Assembly: GCA_031379665.1 (NCBI GenBank)
Contig: JANNFI010000031.1
Location: 1-51,401 of the forward strand
Length of the DNA: 51,401 nt
Origin: SZUA-254 sp031379665
GTDB lineage: Bacteria; Bacteroidota; Ignavibacteria; UBA10030; SZUA-254
Reading direction: 5' to 3'
This document shows positions 18,096 through 28,338 of the stretch, piece by piece (the stretch's first letter is position 1; every line of letters begins with the position of its first letter). Both the position numbers and the translations under genes were made by a program. The notes under the pieces are model-generated. The model had not been told where the DNA came from. It did not search any database and saw only the letters and a list, made by a program, of their open reading frames with translations.

Positions 18096-18476
18096 ATGAC
18101 CGCCCACCACGACAAGGAACAGGACCGCAAGTACGAGACGCGCGACGCGCACCTGCCGGGCGTGACGGTCACGGCCTTCAGCCTGATCGCCATCATGGTG
18201 GTCGGGATGGCGGTCGCCTGGGGCGTCTACGAAATCTTCAGGTCCCGGAGCGACGGCCCGGACGTTGTGGCGGAAACGTTCACGATCCCGGACACGACGG
18301 CCCTGCCGCCCGGCCCGAACCTGGAGGCGGACCCGAGCGCCTCGCTCGCCCTCCTTCGTGAAAGGGAGGACGCCATCCTGAATACGTACGGCTGGACCGA
18401 CTCGGCCAAAGGCATCGCGCGGGTCCCCATTGCGAGGGCGATGGAGTTGTACCTTCAACCCGAAGGCAGGCAATGA
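18096..18476 (+). CDS. Small single-helix membrane protein of the act-cta operon
   Basis: 126 residues: a charged cytoplasmic N-terminus, one hydrophobic helix (about 26-48) and a periplasmic tail of about 78 residues containing LREREDAILNTYGW and RVPIARAMEL. The YGW...IPI..AME pattern recurs in small proteins next to SCO and cytochrome oxidase genes, but I cannot assign a biochemical role. It may be an accessory subunit or assembly factor of the complex III-oxidase supercomplex. Its stop overlaps the SCO gene start (ATGA). Confidence 0.75.
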   Translation: MTAHHDKEQDRKYETRDAHLPGVTVTAFSLIAIMVVGMAVAWGVYEIFRSRSDGPDVVAETFTIPDTTALPPGPNLEADPSASLALLREREDAILNTYGWTDSAKGIARVPIARAMELYLQPEGRQ

Positions 18477-19375
18477 ATCTACATCACCCTCCAGGCGGAA
18501 CGGTGGCCGGCGGTCGGCCGCGGATCCTTAGCTGCTCCGGTCTGCTCGCGGCGATCGCACTCCCGGCAGCCATCGCCTGCCTGGCGACGACGGCATTCTC
18601 CCAGCCGCGCCCGATGGCGACGAGAGTCTTCAACGACGTCGGCATCGAACAACGCCTCGGCGCTCAGCTCCCGCTCGACCTGCGCTTCACCGATGAGCAG
18701 GGAAAGAGCGTCCCGCTCTCTTCATATTTCGGCAAGAAGCCGGTGGTGCTCTCGCTTGTCTACTACAAGTGCCAGATGCTCTGCCCCCAGGTGCTCGAGG
18801 GAATGACCGGCACTTTCAGGACGCTCGAGGATATGAACATCGGGCGGGAATTCACGGTTGTGAGCGTGAGCTTCGACCACCGCGAGGGACCCGCGGACGC
18901 GGTGAAACGGAAGGAAAAATACGTCAGGGACTACTCACGCGAAGGGGCGGACGAGAACTGGCACTTCCTCACCGGGGATTCAGCGTCAATCAAGAGGCTC
19001 GCAGACTCGGTTGGGTTCCTCTACCTCTATGATGATAAGACAAAACAGTTCGCGCATGCCAGCGGCATCATCATCGCCACTCCCGATGGAAAGCTCTCGC
19101 GGTATCTCTACGGGATCGAGTACCAGGCCGACGACCTGAGGTTCTCCCTGATGGAGGCATCGCACGAGAAGATCGGCCGGATGGTCGACAAACTCCTCCT
19201 GCTCTGTTACCACTACGACCCCGAGTCGGGGACCTACGGCCTGGTCGTGATCAACCTTCTGCGCGCCGGCGGCGTTCTCGCCGTTCTGGCACTCGGCGGT
19301 TACATCCTCTTGAATTACCTGCGGGACCGCCGTAAAATGAAACTCGCCGCGACGTCGGGCGGGGGAGGCCGCTGA
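18473..19375 (+). CDS. SCO1/SenC-family copper chaperone
   Basis: Thioredoxin-fold protein that delivers or reduces copper for the Cu-A site of oxidase subunit II. 300 residues: an N-terminal hydrophobic export segment (about 21-43), the copper motif YYKCQMLCPQ, the partner histidine in QFAHASGIII, and a second hydrophobic helix near the C-terminus (about 265-283) that would anchor it to the membrane. Genes for its client oxidase follow immediately, 2 bp downstream. Confidence 0.9.
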   Translation: MNLHHPPGGTVAGGRPRILSCSGLLAAIALPAAIACLATTAFSQPRPMATRVFNDVGIEQRLGAQLPLDLRFTDEQGKSVPLSSYFGKKPVVLSLVYYKCQMLCPQVLEGMTGTFRTLEDMNIGREFTVVSVSFDHREGPADAVKRKEKYVRDYSREGADENWHFLTGDSASIKRLADSVGFLYLYDDKTKQFAHASGIIIATPDGKLSRYLYGIEYQADDLRFSLMEASHEKIGRMVDKLLLLCYHYDPESGTYGLVVINLLRAGGVLAVLALGGYILLNYLRDRRKMKLAATSGGGGR

Positions 19376-19377
19376 CG

Positions 19378-20324
19378 ATGTGGAACTTCCCCCTCCTCCC
19401 CGAGGCGGCCTCCACCGTCGCGACCGAAATCGACGCGATCTGGTGGGTCCTGGTGGCGGTCAGTATCTTCTTCGGCGCGATCATCGTCGTCGGTCTGGTT
19501 TATTCAGCGGTGCGGTACCGCCGCGGCTCGAAGGCGTCGCGCGCCGGGGCGATGAACGACAACCTGCTCCTCGAGCTCTCGTGGTCGATCATCCCGCTGA
19601 CCATCGCGATGGCCATCTATGTCTGGTCGTCGAAGGTCTTCATCGATATGCACGTGGCGCCCCCGGGGGCGATGGAGGTCTACGTCGTCGCGAAGCAATG
19701 GATGTGGAAGATCCAGCACCCCGAGGGGAACAAGGAGATCAACGAGCTGCACGTGCCGGTCGGCAAGCCGGTGAAGCTCATCATGACGTCACAGGACGTC
19801 ATCCACAGTTTCTCCATCCCGGCTTTCCGGATCAAGCAGGACGTGCTCCCGGCGCGTTACACCACGCAGTGGTTCGAGGCCACGAAGCCGGGTGAGTACC
19901 ACCTCTTCTGCGCGGAGTACTGCGGCACGTCCCATTCGGGAATGGTCGGCAGGGTGGTGGTGATGGAGGAGGCTGATTACCAGAACTGGCTCGCGGGCAG
20001 GCGCGGCGCTGATATGATGGCGGGCTCGGGCGAGAAGCTCTTCGCCGAGTTCGGCTGCCAGACCTGCCACCGGCAGGATTCGGGACAGCGCGGCCCCGCG
20101 CTCGACGGGCTCTTCGGGAGCATCGTGACGCTCTCCGGCGGCGACAAGGTGGCGGCGGACGCCGATTACCTGCGCGAATCGATTTTGAACCCGGGGGCGA
20201 AAGTCGTGAAGGGGTACCAGCTCCTGATGCCGACGTACAGGAACCAGCTGACCCCGGAACAGGTGAACGAACTCGTCGAATACGTCAAACAGCTCGGCGG
20301 CATCAAGATTGGGGAAAACAAGAG

Positions 20325-20328
<4 letters not shown>
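19378..20328 (+). CDS. ctaC: Cytochrome c oxidase subunit II with fused cytochrome c (caa3 type)
   Basis: 316-residue subunit II: two N-terminal membrane helices (about 17-40 and 60-82), a periplasmic cupredoxin domain with the Cu-A site CAEYCGTSHSGM plus an upstream histidine in DVIHSFSIPAF, and a C-terminal cytochrome c domain with CQTCHRQD and a distal methionine in LLMPTYRN. The fusion defines a caa3 oxidase, able to accept electrons without a separate soluble cytochrome. The N-terminus lacks a classical cleavable signal. The stop overlaps ctaD (ATGA). Confidence 0.95.
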
Positions 20329-22038
<1,710 letters not shown>

Positions 22039-22052
<14 letters not shown>

Positions 22053-22731
22053 TTCCGGGCATAATCCAGACCACAACCCCGACCACAACCCCGAGCTCGC
22101 GCACCAGTTCGAGGACATGGACCAGCAGAAGGAGGCCGCCGCTCTGGGTATGTGGACCTTCCTGATCACCGAAGTGCTCTTCTTCGGCGGCCTGTTCACG
22201 GCGTACATCGTCTTCCGGACGCAATTCTCCGAGGCGTTCGCGAAGGCCAGCCACCACCTCGACATCGTCCTCGGGGGCATCAACACCTTCATCCTCCTCG
22301 GGAGCAGCCTCACGATGGCGCTCGCGGTCCACGCCGCGCAGGAGGGAAGGAAGGAAAAGACGATCCGATTCCTCGGGGTCACGGGGATCCTGGGGGCAGC
22401 CTTCCTCGTGATCAAGGGGTTCGAGTACGCGCACAAGTTCGAGCACAACCTCTTTCCCGGCGCGTCGTTCGGCTACGACGGGTTCGAGCCGGACCACGCC
22501 CAGCTTTTTTTCATCCTCTACTTCGCGTTGACCGGCGTGCACGCGGCGCATATGATCGTTGGCCTCCTCCTGCTGGTCGTCATCGCGTGGATGACGGCCA
22601 GAGGCCGGTTCAGCGCGACGTACCACTCGCCGGTGGAGAATTTCGGCCTCTACTGGCACTTCGTCGACATCGTCTGGATATTCCTCTACCCGTTGCTCTA
22701 CCTCATCGACGTCACCGGGAGGACGCAATGA
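22039..22731 (+). CDS. ctaE: Cytochrome c oxidase subunit III
   Basis: 230-residue membrane subunit with five clear helices. Conserved features are MWTFLITEVLFFGGLF, the FEY segment of helix 3, GVHAAHMIVG, and the C-terminal VENFGLYWHFVDIVWIFLYP. Subunit III stabilises the oxidase core and lipid/proton uptake region. The GTG start at 22039 lies inside ctaD (14-bp overlap). The N-terminal tail has a 12-bp repeat encoding HNPDHNPDHNPE (22060-22095), absent from typical subunit III proteins. Confidence 0.94.
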
Positions 22732-22997
22732 TCGTTCCGACAAGAGTCTATTACCGTGTGTCGCTGGCCCTGCTGGCGCTCTTCATCCTGACGGTGGCGG
22801 CGTCGTTCATCCACTTCGGCGACTGGAACGTCTACATCGCGGTCACGATCGCGGTCGTCAAGGCGACGCTCGTCGTACTCTACTTCATGCACGTCAGGTA
22901 CCAGACGCGGCTGACCTGGATATTCGCCGGGGCAGGGTTCCTCTGGCTGCTCATCCTGTTCGCGCTGACAATGAGCGATTACGCCACGCGATCCTGA
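22728..22997 (+). CDS. ctaF: Cytochrome c oxidase subunit IV, CtaF/CyoD-like
   Basis: Small 89-residue protein with three hydrophobic helices and the family-typical KATLVVLYFMHVRYQT segment. The ATG at 22728 overlaps the ctaE stop (ATGA) and is chosen over a longer frame that would run through ctaE. It closes the core oxidase gene set. Confidence 0.9.
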   Translation: MIVPTRVYYRVSLALLALFILTVAASFIHFGDWNVYIAVTIAVVKATLVVLYFMHVRYQTRLTWIFAGAGFLWLLILFALTMSDYATRS

Positions 22998-23066
22998 TGA
23001 GCCGGCCAACGCCCCGATTTCCACGATTTACGCGCTCCGGCGGTAACGAAATCCCTCCCCATTTGT

Positions 23067-23072
23067 TATATT
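23067..23072 (+). promoter_or_regulatory. Possible -10 box upstream of the HMA-protein gene
   Basis: TATATT in the 104-bp gap after ctaF, 30 bp upstream of the start codon. No convincing -35 hexamer is found at the usual spacing, so it is only a candidate; the gene may also be read from the upstream operon. Confidence 0.35.
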
Positions 23073-23101
23073 GCTGACACATTCCTAAAAGGCACCCGTC
23101 A

Positions 23102-23806
23102 ATGAGATTCGTCAATTATAGCTGGTTCGGCAAGTTCATCAAAATTATCCTGATACTGTCCCTCCTCGTCCTCTTCACCATCGTACTGCTTCCGGGCGGG
23201 GAAACCCCTGCATCTGTCCGCTTCACCATCGAGGGGATGACCTGCGCCGGCTGCGCCTCTAAAATCGAGGCGGCGGTCGGAAAACTCGACGGGGTGGGGA
23301 AGACCACACTCAACGTGAAGGAAGGGTACGCCGAAGTCGTGTTCGCCTCCGCGAAGCTCTCGACCGACGACGTCATCGGGGCGATCGCCGACGCGGGGTA
23401 TCGTGCCGCGACTGCGGCGCCCGCAACGCCCGTAACGATTGAGGCGACGAGGCTCCAGAAACAGGGAGACGCTCCGGCGCCGAACGCGAAGCTCGACGAC
23501 ATCAGGGCCCGGCTCGCGAAGGTCAAGAACGGCCTGATGATGGACGGGAACTATTCCTGCTGCATCGCTCCCTCCTGCGACTTCTGCGCGATGGCGATGA
23601 ACGGCTGCCCCTGCGGCGACAACCTCGCGAAGGGGAAACCGGTCTGCGCGGAGTGCAAGGGCGGCTGGACCGCAGGGTTCGGAATGAACCCCGATATCGA
23701 CGCGAAGGACGTGAAGTCGCTCTCCGACGCCGAGATGAAGAAAATGTACAAGAGCCGCTCGGAACTCATCAAGAAATCGAAACCGTCGGCAGAGGGAAAA
23801 GAATGA
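23102..23806 (+). CDS. Membrane-anchored HMA-domain protein with cysteine-rich C-terminus
   Basis: 234 residues. An N-terminal signal-anchor (about 12-31) is followed by a heavy-metal-associated domain (about 38-108) with the metal loop GMTCAGCAS (Cys48, Cys51), as in CopZ/MerP proteins, probably on the periplasmic side. Residues about 150-190 form a second cysteine-rich block (SCCIAP, CDFC, CPCG, CAEC; ten cysteines) that I do not match to a named domain. The C-terminus is lysine-rich. Next to SCO and oxidase genes, a copper-delivery role is likely; mercury is the alternative, but no mer genes are seen. Its stop overlaps the next start. Confidence 0.82.
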   Translation: MRFVNYSWFGKFIKIILILSLLVLFTIVLLPGGETPASVRFTIEGMTCAGCASKIEAAVGKLDGVGKTTLNVKEGYAEVVFASAKLSTDDVIGAIADAGYRAATAAPATPVTIEATRLQKQGDAPAPNAKLDDIRARLAKVKNGLMMDGNYSCCIAPSCDFCAMAMNGCPCGDNLAKGKPVCAECKGGWTAGFGMNPDIDAKDVKSLSDAEMKKMYKSRSELIKKSKPSAEGKE

Positions 23807-24387
23807 AGCCGACCCTGATCGCGGCGCTGGCGTTCTCACTCGCGACGCTCGCGACGGCGGACGTGGTCTCGCAGACGAAGTCGACCGGGGTAACGGCCAC
23901 GAGCCAGGCGGGCGCAAAAGCGGATGTGAAAAAGCCAAGCGCGGACTACGGCAAGTACGAGTTTTCACTCACTACCCTCGAGGGGAAAACCCTGAAGCTC
24001 TCGGACTACTCCGGCAAGGTCGTCCTCGTGAACCTCTGGGCGCCGTGGTGCGGGCCGTGCAAGGTGGAGATGCCCGGCTTCGCGAAGCTCCACGAGAAGT
24101 ACAAGGCCAAGGGGTTCGAGATCATCAGCGTGGCCGTCCAGACGAACGAATCGGCCGTGAGGTCGTTCATCGATAAGACGCCGCTTCCCTGGCCTGTGGG
24201 GATCAACGACGACGTGGCGGCGAGCTACGGCACGTATGGGCTGCCCGACAACTACCTCTTCCTCCCGGACGGGACGGTGTCGAAGCATTTCATCGGATAC
24301 ACGAAGGAGGAAGCCCTCGAACCACTGATCCAGGCGGGACTGGCCAGGATACCCGCGGCAACGCCGGCGAAGAAGTCCACGAAGTAG
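23803..24387 (+). CDS. TlpA/ResA-type thioredoxin-like protein, exported
   Basis: 194 residues with an N-terminal signal peptide (start MKPTLIAALAFSLATLATAD) and a thioredoxin fold carrying WAPWCGPCK (Cys83, Cys86) and the cis-proline region YGLPDNYLF. TlpA/ResA proteins reduce disulphides in apocytochromes or in SCO/Cu-A sites. The ATG at 23803 overlaps the HMA gene stop (ATGA); a longer frame to 23653 is rejected because it would bury the signal peptide. Location suggests service to the oxidase copper centre or to haem c attachment. Confidence 0.88.
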   Translation: MKPTLIAALAFSLATLATADVVSQTKSTGVTATSQAGAKADVKKPSADYGKYEFSLTTLEGKTLKLSDYSGKVVLVNLWAPWCGPCKVEMPGFAKLHEKYKAKGFEIISVAVQTNESAVRSFIDKTPLPWPVGINDDVAASYGTYGLPDNYLFLPDGTVSKHFIGYTKEEALEPLIQAGLARIPAATPAKKSTK

Positions 24388-24446
24388 GTCTCCAAAGGAG
24401 CTCCCCGGCCGGACGCTCCACCGGGAGTCACGCGTCGGCCGCCGTC

Positions 24447-24475
24447 TTGAGATTCCCGGCGAGACTTCGTATATT
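24447..24475 (+). promoter_or_regulatory. Promoter of the aminotransferase gene
   Basis: TTGAGA (24447-24452) and TATATT (24470-24475) with a 17-bp spacer, 46 bp before the start codon. The -35 region TTGAGATTCC is identical over 10 bp to the one at 34842. Confidence 0.72.
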
Positions 24476-24521
24476 GGCCCGTCAGTCCCCCTCAACCCGC
24501 AAACGATAAAACGTACCCACC

Positions 24522-25703
24522 ATGATACACATCGCAAAGAGAATGCAGCGGCTCGGCACCGAGACCGCCTTCGAGATGCTCGCCAAAGCGAGGGCGCTCG
24601 AGGCCCAGGGCAAGAACATCGTGCACCTCCAGATCGGCGAGCCGGACTTCGACACGCCGGTCAACATCCGCGACGCGGCCAAGAAGGCACTCGACGACGG
24701 GTTCACCCACTATTCGTCGTCGGCCGGCCTCCTCCAGGCGCGGCAGGCGATCGCGAAGCACGTCACCGAGACTCGCGGGGTCAACGTGAACCCCGAGATG
24801 GTGATCATCACGCCGGGCGGAAAGCCGATCATGAATTTCGTCCTCACCGCGTGTGTCGACGAAGGCGACGAAGTAATCTATCCCAACCCGGGCTACCCGA
24901 TCTACGAATCGGTGATCGATTTCATCGGCGCGAAGGCCGTGCCGCTCCCCCTGAAGGAAGAGCGCGGCTTCTCGTTCGATCTCGAGGACCTGCGAAAGCT
25001 CATCACGCCGAAGACCCGGATGCTGATCCTGAATTCGCCCCAGAACCCCACCGGGGGCCTGCTCGGGCGCGACCTGCTGAAGGGGATCGCCGAGCTCTGC
25101 ATCAAGCACGATCTGATCGTCCTTTCGGACGAAATCTACGGCCGGATCGTCTACGGCGCGGCCGAGCACGTCAGCATTATGTCGTTCCCCGGGATGGCCG
25201 AACGCACCGTGATGCTCGACGGCTTCTCCAAGATCTTTTCAATGACAGGATGGCGGCTCGGGTACGGCATCATGAACGAGGAGCTCGCGAAGCTGGTGGC
25301 GAAGCTCCAGATCAACGTCACCTCCTGCGCGGCGAGCTTCACGCAGATCGCGGGCATCGAAGCGCTCAACGGACCGCAGGAGCCGATGCTGAACATGGTG
25401 GCGGAGTTCCAGAAGCGGAGGGACTTCATTGTGGACGGTTTGAACCGCCTGCCCGGGTTCCGGTGCCACAAGCCCGACGGCGCGTTCTACGTCTTCCCCA
25501 ACATCGAGGGGACGGGAAGAAAATCGAGGGAGCTCGCGGAAATGCTGCTCTACGATGCGGGCGTGGCGTGCCTCTCCGGCACGGCGTTCGGAAAGTACGG
25601 CGAGGGATTCCTGCGGTTCTCCTACGCGAACTCGATCCCGAACATCACCGAGGGGCTGAAGCGGATCGAAAAGGCTCTTAAGGGTCAGCCCGCCACGGCC
25701 TGA
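24522..25703 (+). CDS. Class I/II PLP-dependent aminotransferase
   Basis: Cytoplasmic aminotransferase of 393 residues, AspC/AlaT-like subgroup. Visible: LQIGEPDFDTP near the N-terminus, LNSPQNPTG (Asn that contacts PLP), LSDEIYGRIVY (Asp/Tyr) and the Schiff-base lysine in DGFSKIFSMTGWRLGYG (Lys about 237), plus the substrate-carboxylate arginine in FLRFSYAN. Exact amino-acid preference (aspartate, alanine or aromatic) cannot be set from sequence. Single-gene unit with its own promoter and a strong downstream hairpin. Confidence 0.9.
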   Translation: MIHIAKRMQRLGTETAFEMLAKARALEAQGKNIVHLQIGEPDFDTPVNIRDAAKKALDDGFTHYSSSAGLLQARQAIAKHVTETRGVNVNPEMVIITPGGKPIMNFVLTACVDEGDEVIYPNPGYPIYESVIDFIGAKAVPLPLKEERGFSFDLEDLRKLITPKTRMLILNSPQNPTGGLLGRDLLKGIAELCIKHDLIVLSDEIYGRIVYGAAEHVSIMSFPGMAERTVMLDGFSKIFSMTGWRLGYGIMNEELAKLVAKLQINVTSCAASFTQIAGIEALNGPQEPMLNMVAEFQKRRDFIVDGLNRLPGFRCHKPDGAFYVFPNIEGTGRKSRELAEMLLYDAGVACLSGTAFGKYGEGFLRFSYANSIPNITEGLKRIEKALKGQPATA

Positions 25704-25733
25704 TTCCCGGCGAGCGTCCTTCAACCACCCAGA

Positions 25734-25766
25734 ACGGGGGGGTCGGCGAACTGCCGATCCCCCCGT
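25734..25766. terminator. Strong hairpin between convergent genes
   Basis: A 14-bp stem (25734-25747 with 25753-25766, one G-U pair) around a 5-base loop GAACT, very GC-rich, placed between the convergent aminotransferase and pdxH genes. It lacks a clear T-run on either side, so it may act as a bidirectional 3'-end stabiliser or a factor-assisted terminator. Confidence 0.7.
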
Positions 25767-25778
25767 CGCATTACGTCC

Positions 25779-26396
25779 TCAGGGAAACAGCAGTCCCTTT
25801 TTCCACCCCGCGCCCTTCTTCACATAGACGAGCCGGTCGTGGAGCCGGAAGTCACGTCCCTTCCAGAACTCGAATGAAGCTGGCGCAAGCCGGTACCCGC
25901 CCCAGTGTTTCGGCCTGGGGATTTCCTTCCCCTCGTACTTCTTCGAAAGCCTTCCGAACTCCGCGAAGAGCACTGACTGGTCGGCCATCGGCCGGCTCTG
26001 ACGCGACGCGTGCGCTCCGAGCTGGCTCTCGCGCGGCCTCGTGGCGAAATACACGTCCGACTCGCGGGCGCTGACCTTTTTCACCTTTCCATCGATCCGT
26101 ATCTGCAGGTCGAGTTGCGGCCAGTAGAAAAGTAGCGTGGCCCGCGGATTGGCGTTCAGGTCGGCGGCCTTACGGCTCCGGTAGTTGGTGAAGAAGCAGA
26201 TTCCCTTCGGGCCGACGTCCTTCAACAGGACGATGCGCGCCGCCGGGGTGCCGCTTTTCGATGCGGTGGCAAGCGTCATCGCGTTGGGGAGTTTCAGGCC
26301 TGCGTCGACCGCCTGTTCAAACCACTGTTCGAAGAGAGTGAAAGGATTTCTGGGCGATTTCGAAAGGGAAATGAGTCGGACGATTTTCGGGTTCAT
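25779..26396 (-). CDS. pdxH: Pyridoxamine 5'-phosphate oxidase
   Basis: FMN-dependent enzyme making pyridoxal 5'-phosphate in the last step of B6 synthesis and salvage. Motifs: RIVLLKDVGPKGICFFTNYR and RKAADLNANPRATLLFYW (FMN/PLP binding), SRPMADQ, HWGGYRLAP and the C-terminal DRLVY...GWKKGLLFP. ATG at 26396 (205 residues) is preferred over the one at 26441 because the extra 15 residues are not conserved and overlap the promoter's leader. It sits beside a PLP enzyme, though on the opposite strand. Confidence 0.92.
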   Translation of the reverse strand: MNPKIVRLISLSKSPRNPFTLFEQWFEQAVDAGLKLPNAMTLATASKSGTPAARIVLLKDVGPKGICFFTNYRSRKAADLNANPRATLLFYWPQLDLQIRIDGKVKKVSARESDVYFATRPRESQLGAHASRQSRPMADQSVLFAEFGRLSKKYEGKEIPRPKHWGGYRLAPASFEFWKGRDFRLHDRLVYVKKGAGWKKGLLFP

Positions 26397-26422
26397 CGGG
26401 GTCAGTATGTAGTGACGCCTGA

Positions 26423-26451
26423 AATATACCCAAAAACACACCGATTTTCAA
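26423..26451 (-). promoter_or_regulatory. Promoter of pdxH
   Basis: On the minus strand TTGAAA (26451-26446) and TATATT (26428-26423) are 17 bp apart, 27 bp upstream of the chosen pdxH start. The close position supports the ATG at 26396 over the one at 26441, which would lie upstream of the -10 box. Confidence 0.7.
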
Positions 26452-26626
26452 TCGAGTATGACCCGCGGGAGGCGGAGCGGAAAAAGGAAATAACCGGCAT
26501 CGACAGGGGTGCGGACTCCAGCCATACCAAGAGACTAGGGCGGGTACGTTCAAGAAAAACTGCATCTCAGGCGGGCAACGCGTGATCTCCGTCAGGCTTG
26601 CATTGTGATGAACCTCACAGGTCGGT

Positions 26627-26654
26627 TTGAGATGCGGCCGAATCGCTGTATGTT
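26627..26654 (+). promoter_or_regulatory. Candidate promoter of the P-loop ATPase gene
   Basis: TTGAGA (26627-26632) and TATGTT (26649-26654) with a 16-bp spacer, 76 bp before the start codon. Confidence 0.5.
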
Positions 26655-26730
26655 CACTCACGGCCGCCAAAGTGGCGTATGCCGTGTTGCAGTGAATTTA
26701 TAGAGGGTGTGAATTCACGGAGATGATGAA

Positions 26731-28338
26731 ATGGAACCGCAAGAACTGTTAAACGGAATGAACTTCGGGCGCGTCGATGCTGAGACCGACTCGCGCTTCG
26801 ACAGCTGCTTCATTGGGACGGAAATGCTCCGGCACGTCCTGCAGCCACAACATTCGCTGGTACTCGGGAGCAAAGGGTCGGGCAAGAGCGCGGCGTTCCG
26901 CCTGCTCTGCCAGGACCGTAACCGCGTTGAGTCGCTCCTCCCGAAAAATTATGCGGAGCTCTTCTTCATCCCGGTCTACGGCCTGCAGACCGACGACGAC
27001 CTGCCGGGCCTCGAGTTCCAGGACCTTCATTTCAGCAGCATCGACGATTTCAGGAATTTCTGGCTTCTCTACATCGGCCTGAAATCCGCGGCGACGCTCA
27101 CCCACGATCCGCGGCTCGAGGCGATCGTCGATAAGAGCAAGTCGAAAGAGCTGAAGAACGGCTACAAGACGATCAAGAACGTCATCCGAGACCTCGGAAT
27201 CAGCCGCGAGCCGGGATCGTTCGCCAAGTTCAAGTTCAAGATGAAGAATATCGTCCGGCCGAGGGTGAACTCCGAGGTCCTGGAGAGCGAGGCGTTCAAC
27301 CGCCTGCTCTCGATCGACTTCCCGCACCGGACCGGAATGAGCGTGAAGGCCCTGCTCGACACGATCGACATGGTCCTCGAAGAATCGAACTGCGTTGCGT
27401 GGGTCCTGCTCGACAAGCTCGACTTGATCTTCATCGACGATTTCACCAGGCTGAAGTCGGCCATCACGGCCCTTGTCCAGATCCTCGTGGAGCACGGCAA
27501 CAGGTTCAAGAACACCCAATTCAAGATCTTCCTGAGGAACGACATCTACCGCCAACTCAGGATCGTGAACAAGTCGCACCTGGTGAGCTACACGCAGGAG
27601 ATGCGGTGGAAGGAACACCTGCTGATGAAGCTGCTGGTGTCGCGCGGAGTAGCCGACGACAACGTCAGGGAGTTCGTCTCCGCCGCCCTCGGCGAAGAGA
27701 TCGAGGTGGCGCACGTGATCCAGGGGGACGAAGCCTTTGTCCGGAAGGTGTTCTACGCGATCTTCGAGCCGTCGCTCAACGGCAACGGCGACCCGGACCC
27801 GGCCGTGCCGATGACGCACATCTGGCTCCTGAAGCACCTGACGGACGGGATGGGGAACATCTATCCCCGCGAGCTGATCCACCTTGGGAACATCGCGGTC
27901 GAGAAGCAGCGCGAGATCAACAGGGAAGAGGGGAAGCACGCCTCGACCCGACTCATCAGCGCGGCGGCGTTGCGCGAGGCCTTCGCCGACGTCTCGGTGT
28001 ACCGTTGCGACACGTACCTCTACTCGGAGTTCCCGCACCTGGCGAAGCACTTCGACCTCTTCCGCGGGAGCGACAAGGCCACGTTCCACCGGAGCGAGCT
28101 CTACAAGCTCTTCGAGGGACTCGACCCCACGGGCGATGAGGCGATTCGCTCGATTTACGACTGCGGGCTCATCACGCCAATGGGCAGGACGGCTGACTCG
28201 AGCATGGAGTTCAAGGTGCCGCTCCTCTACAGGATCGGCCTCGGCATCACGCAGCGTGGAAGCAAGCTCCGCTCGAACGGCAAGGGGCAGCAGAGCGTGG
28301 TCGAGGAGGAAACGAACTACGAGAACATGATTATCTGA
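26731..28338 (+). CDS. P-loop ATPase resembling the Sll1717 family
   Basis: 535-residue soluble protein. The N-terminus has RFDSCFIGTEMLRH, followed by a Walker A GSKGSGKSA (residues 46-53), a hydrophobic Walker-B-like WVLLDKLDLIFIDD (about 224-237), and FLRNDIYRQL (about 265), a combination that recalls the Sll1717-type P-loop ATPases. The C-terminal half contains a probable winged-helix or helical region without recognised motif. Such proteins are poorly characterised and are often found as singletons or near defence genes; no partner is visible here. It overlaps the convergent permease by 8 bp. Start supported by GGAG upstream. Confidence 0.6.
   Translation: MEPQELLNGMNFGRVDAETDSRFDSCFIGTEMLRHVLQPQHSLVLGSKGSGKSAAFRLLCQDRNRVESLLPKNYAELFFIPVYGLQTDDDLPGLEFQDLHFSSIDDFRNFWLLYIGLKSAATLTHDPRLEAIVDKSKSKELKNGYKTIKNVIRDLGISREPGSFAKFKFKMKNIVRPRVNSEVLESEAFNRLLSIDFPHRTGMSVKALLDTIDMVLEESNCVAWVLLDKLDLIFIDDFTRLKSAITALVQILVEHGNRFKNTQFKIFLRNDIYRQLRIVNKSHLVSYTQEMRWKEHLLMKLLVSRGVADDNVREFVSAALGEEIEVAHVIQGDEAFVRKVFYAIFEPSLNGNGDPDPAVPMTHIWLLKHLTDGMGNIYPRELIHLGNIAVEKQREINREEGKHASTRLISAAALREAFADVSVYRCDTYLYSEFPHLAKHFDLFRGSDKATFHRSELYKLFEGLDPTGDEAIRSIYDCGLITPMGRTADSSMEFKVPLLYRIGLGITQRGSKLRSNGKGQQSVVEEETNYENMII

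Larger units (their letters stand above)
26397..26730. other. Intergenic region between divergent pdxH and the P-loop ATPase gene
   Basis: 334 bp containing the pdxH promoter on one side and a candidate promoter for the ATPase on the other. The part next to the ATPase has two GTGAAT half-sites 16 bp apart, the second within the palindrome GTGAATTCAC (26709-26718). No RNA gene or credible small protein was seen. Confidence 0.7.

Noticed and set aside
26709..26718. GTGAATTCAC palindrome as an operator for the P-loop ATPase gene
   Set aside because: A single 10-bp palindrome between the candidate promoter and the start codon with no cognate regulator nearby; not enough for a site call.
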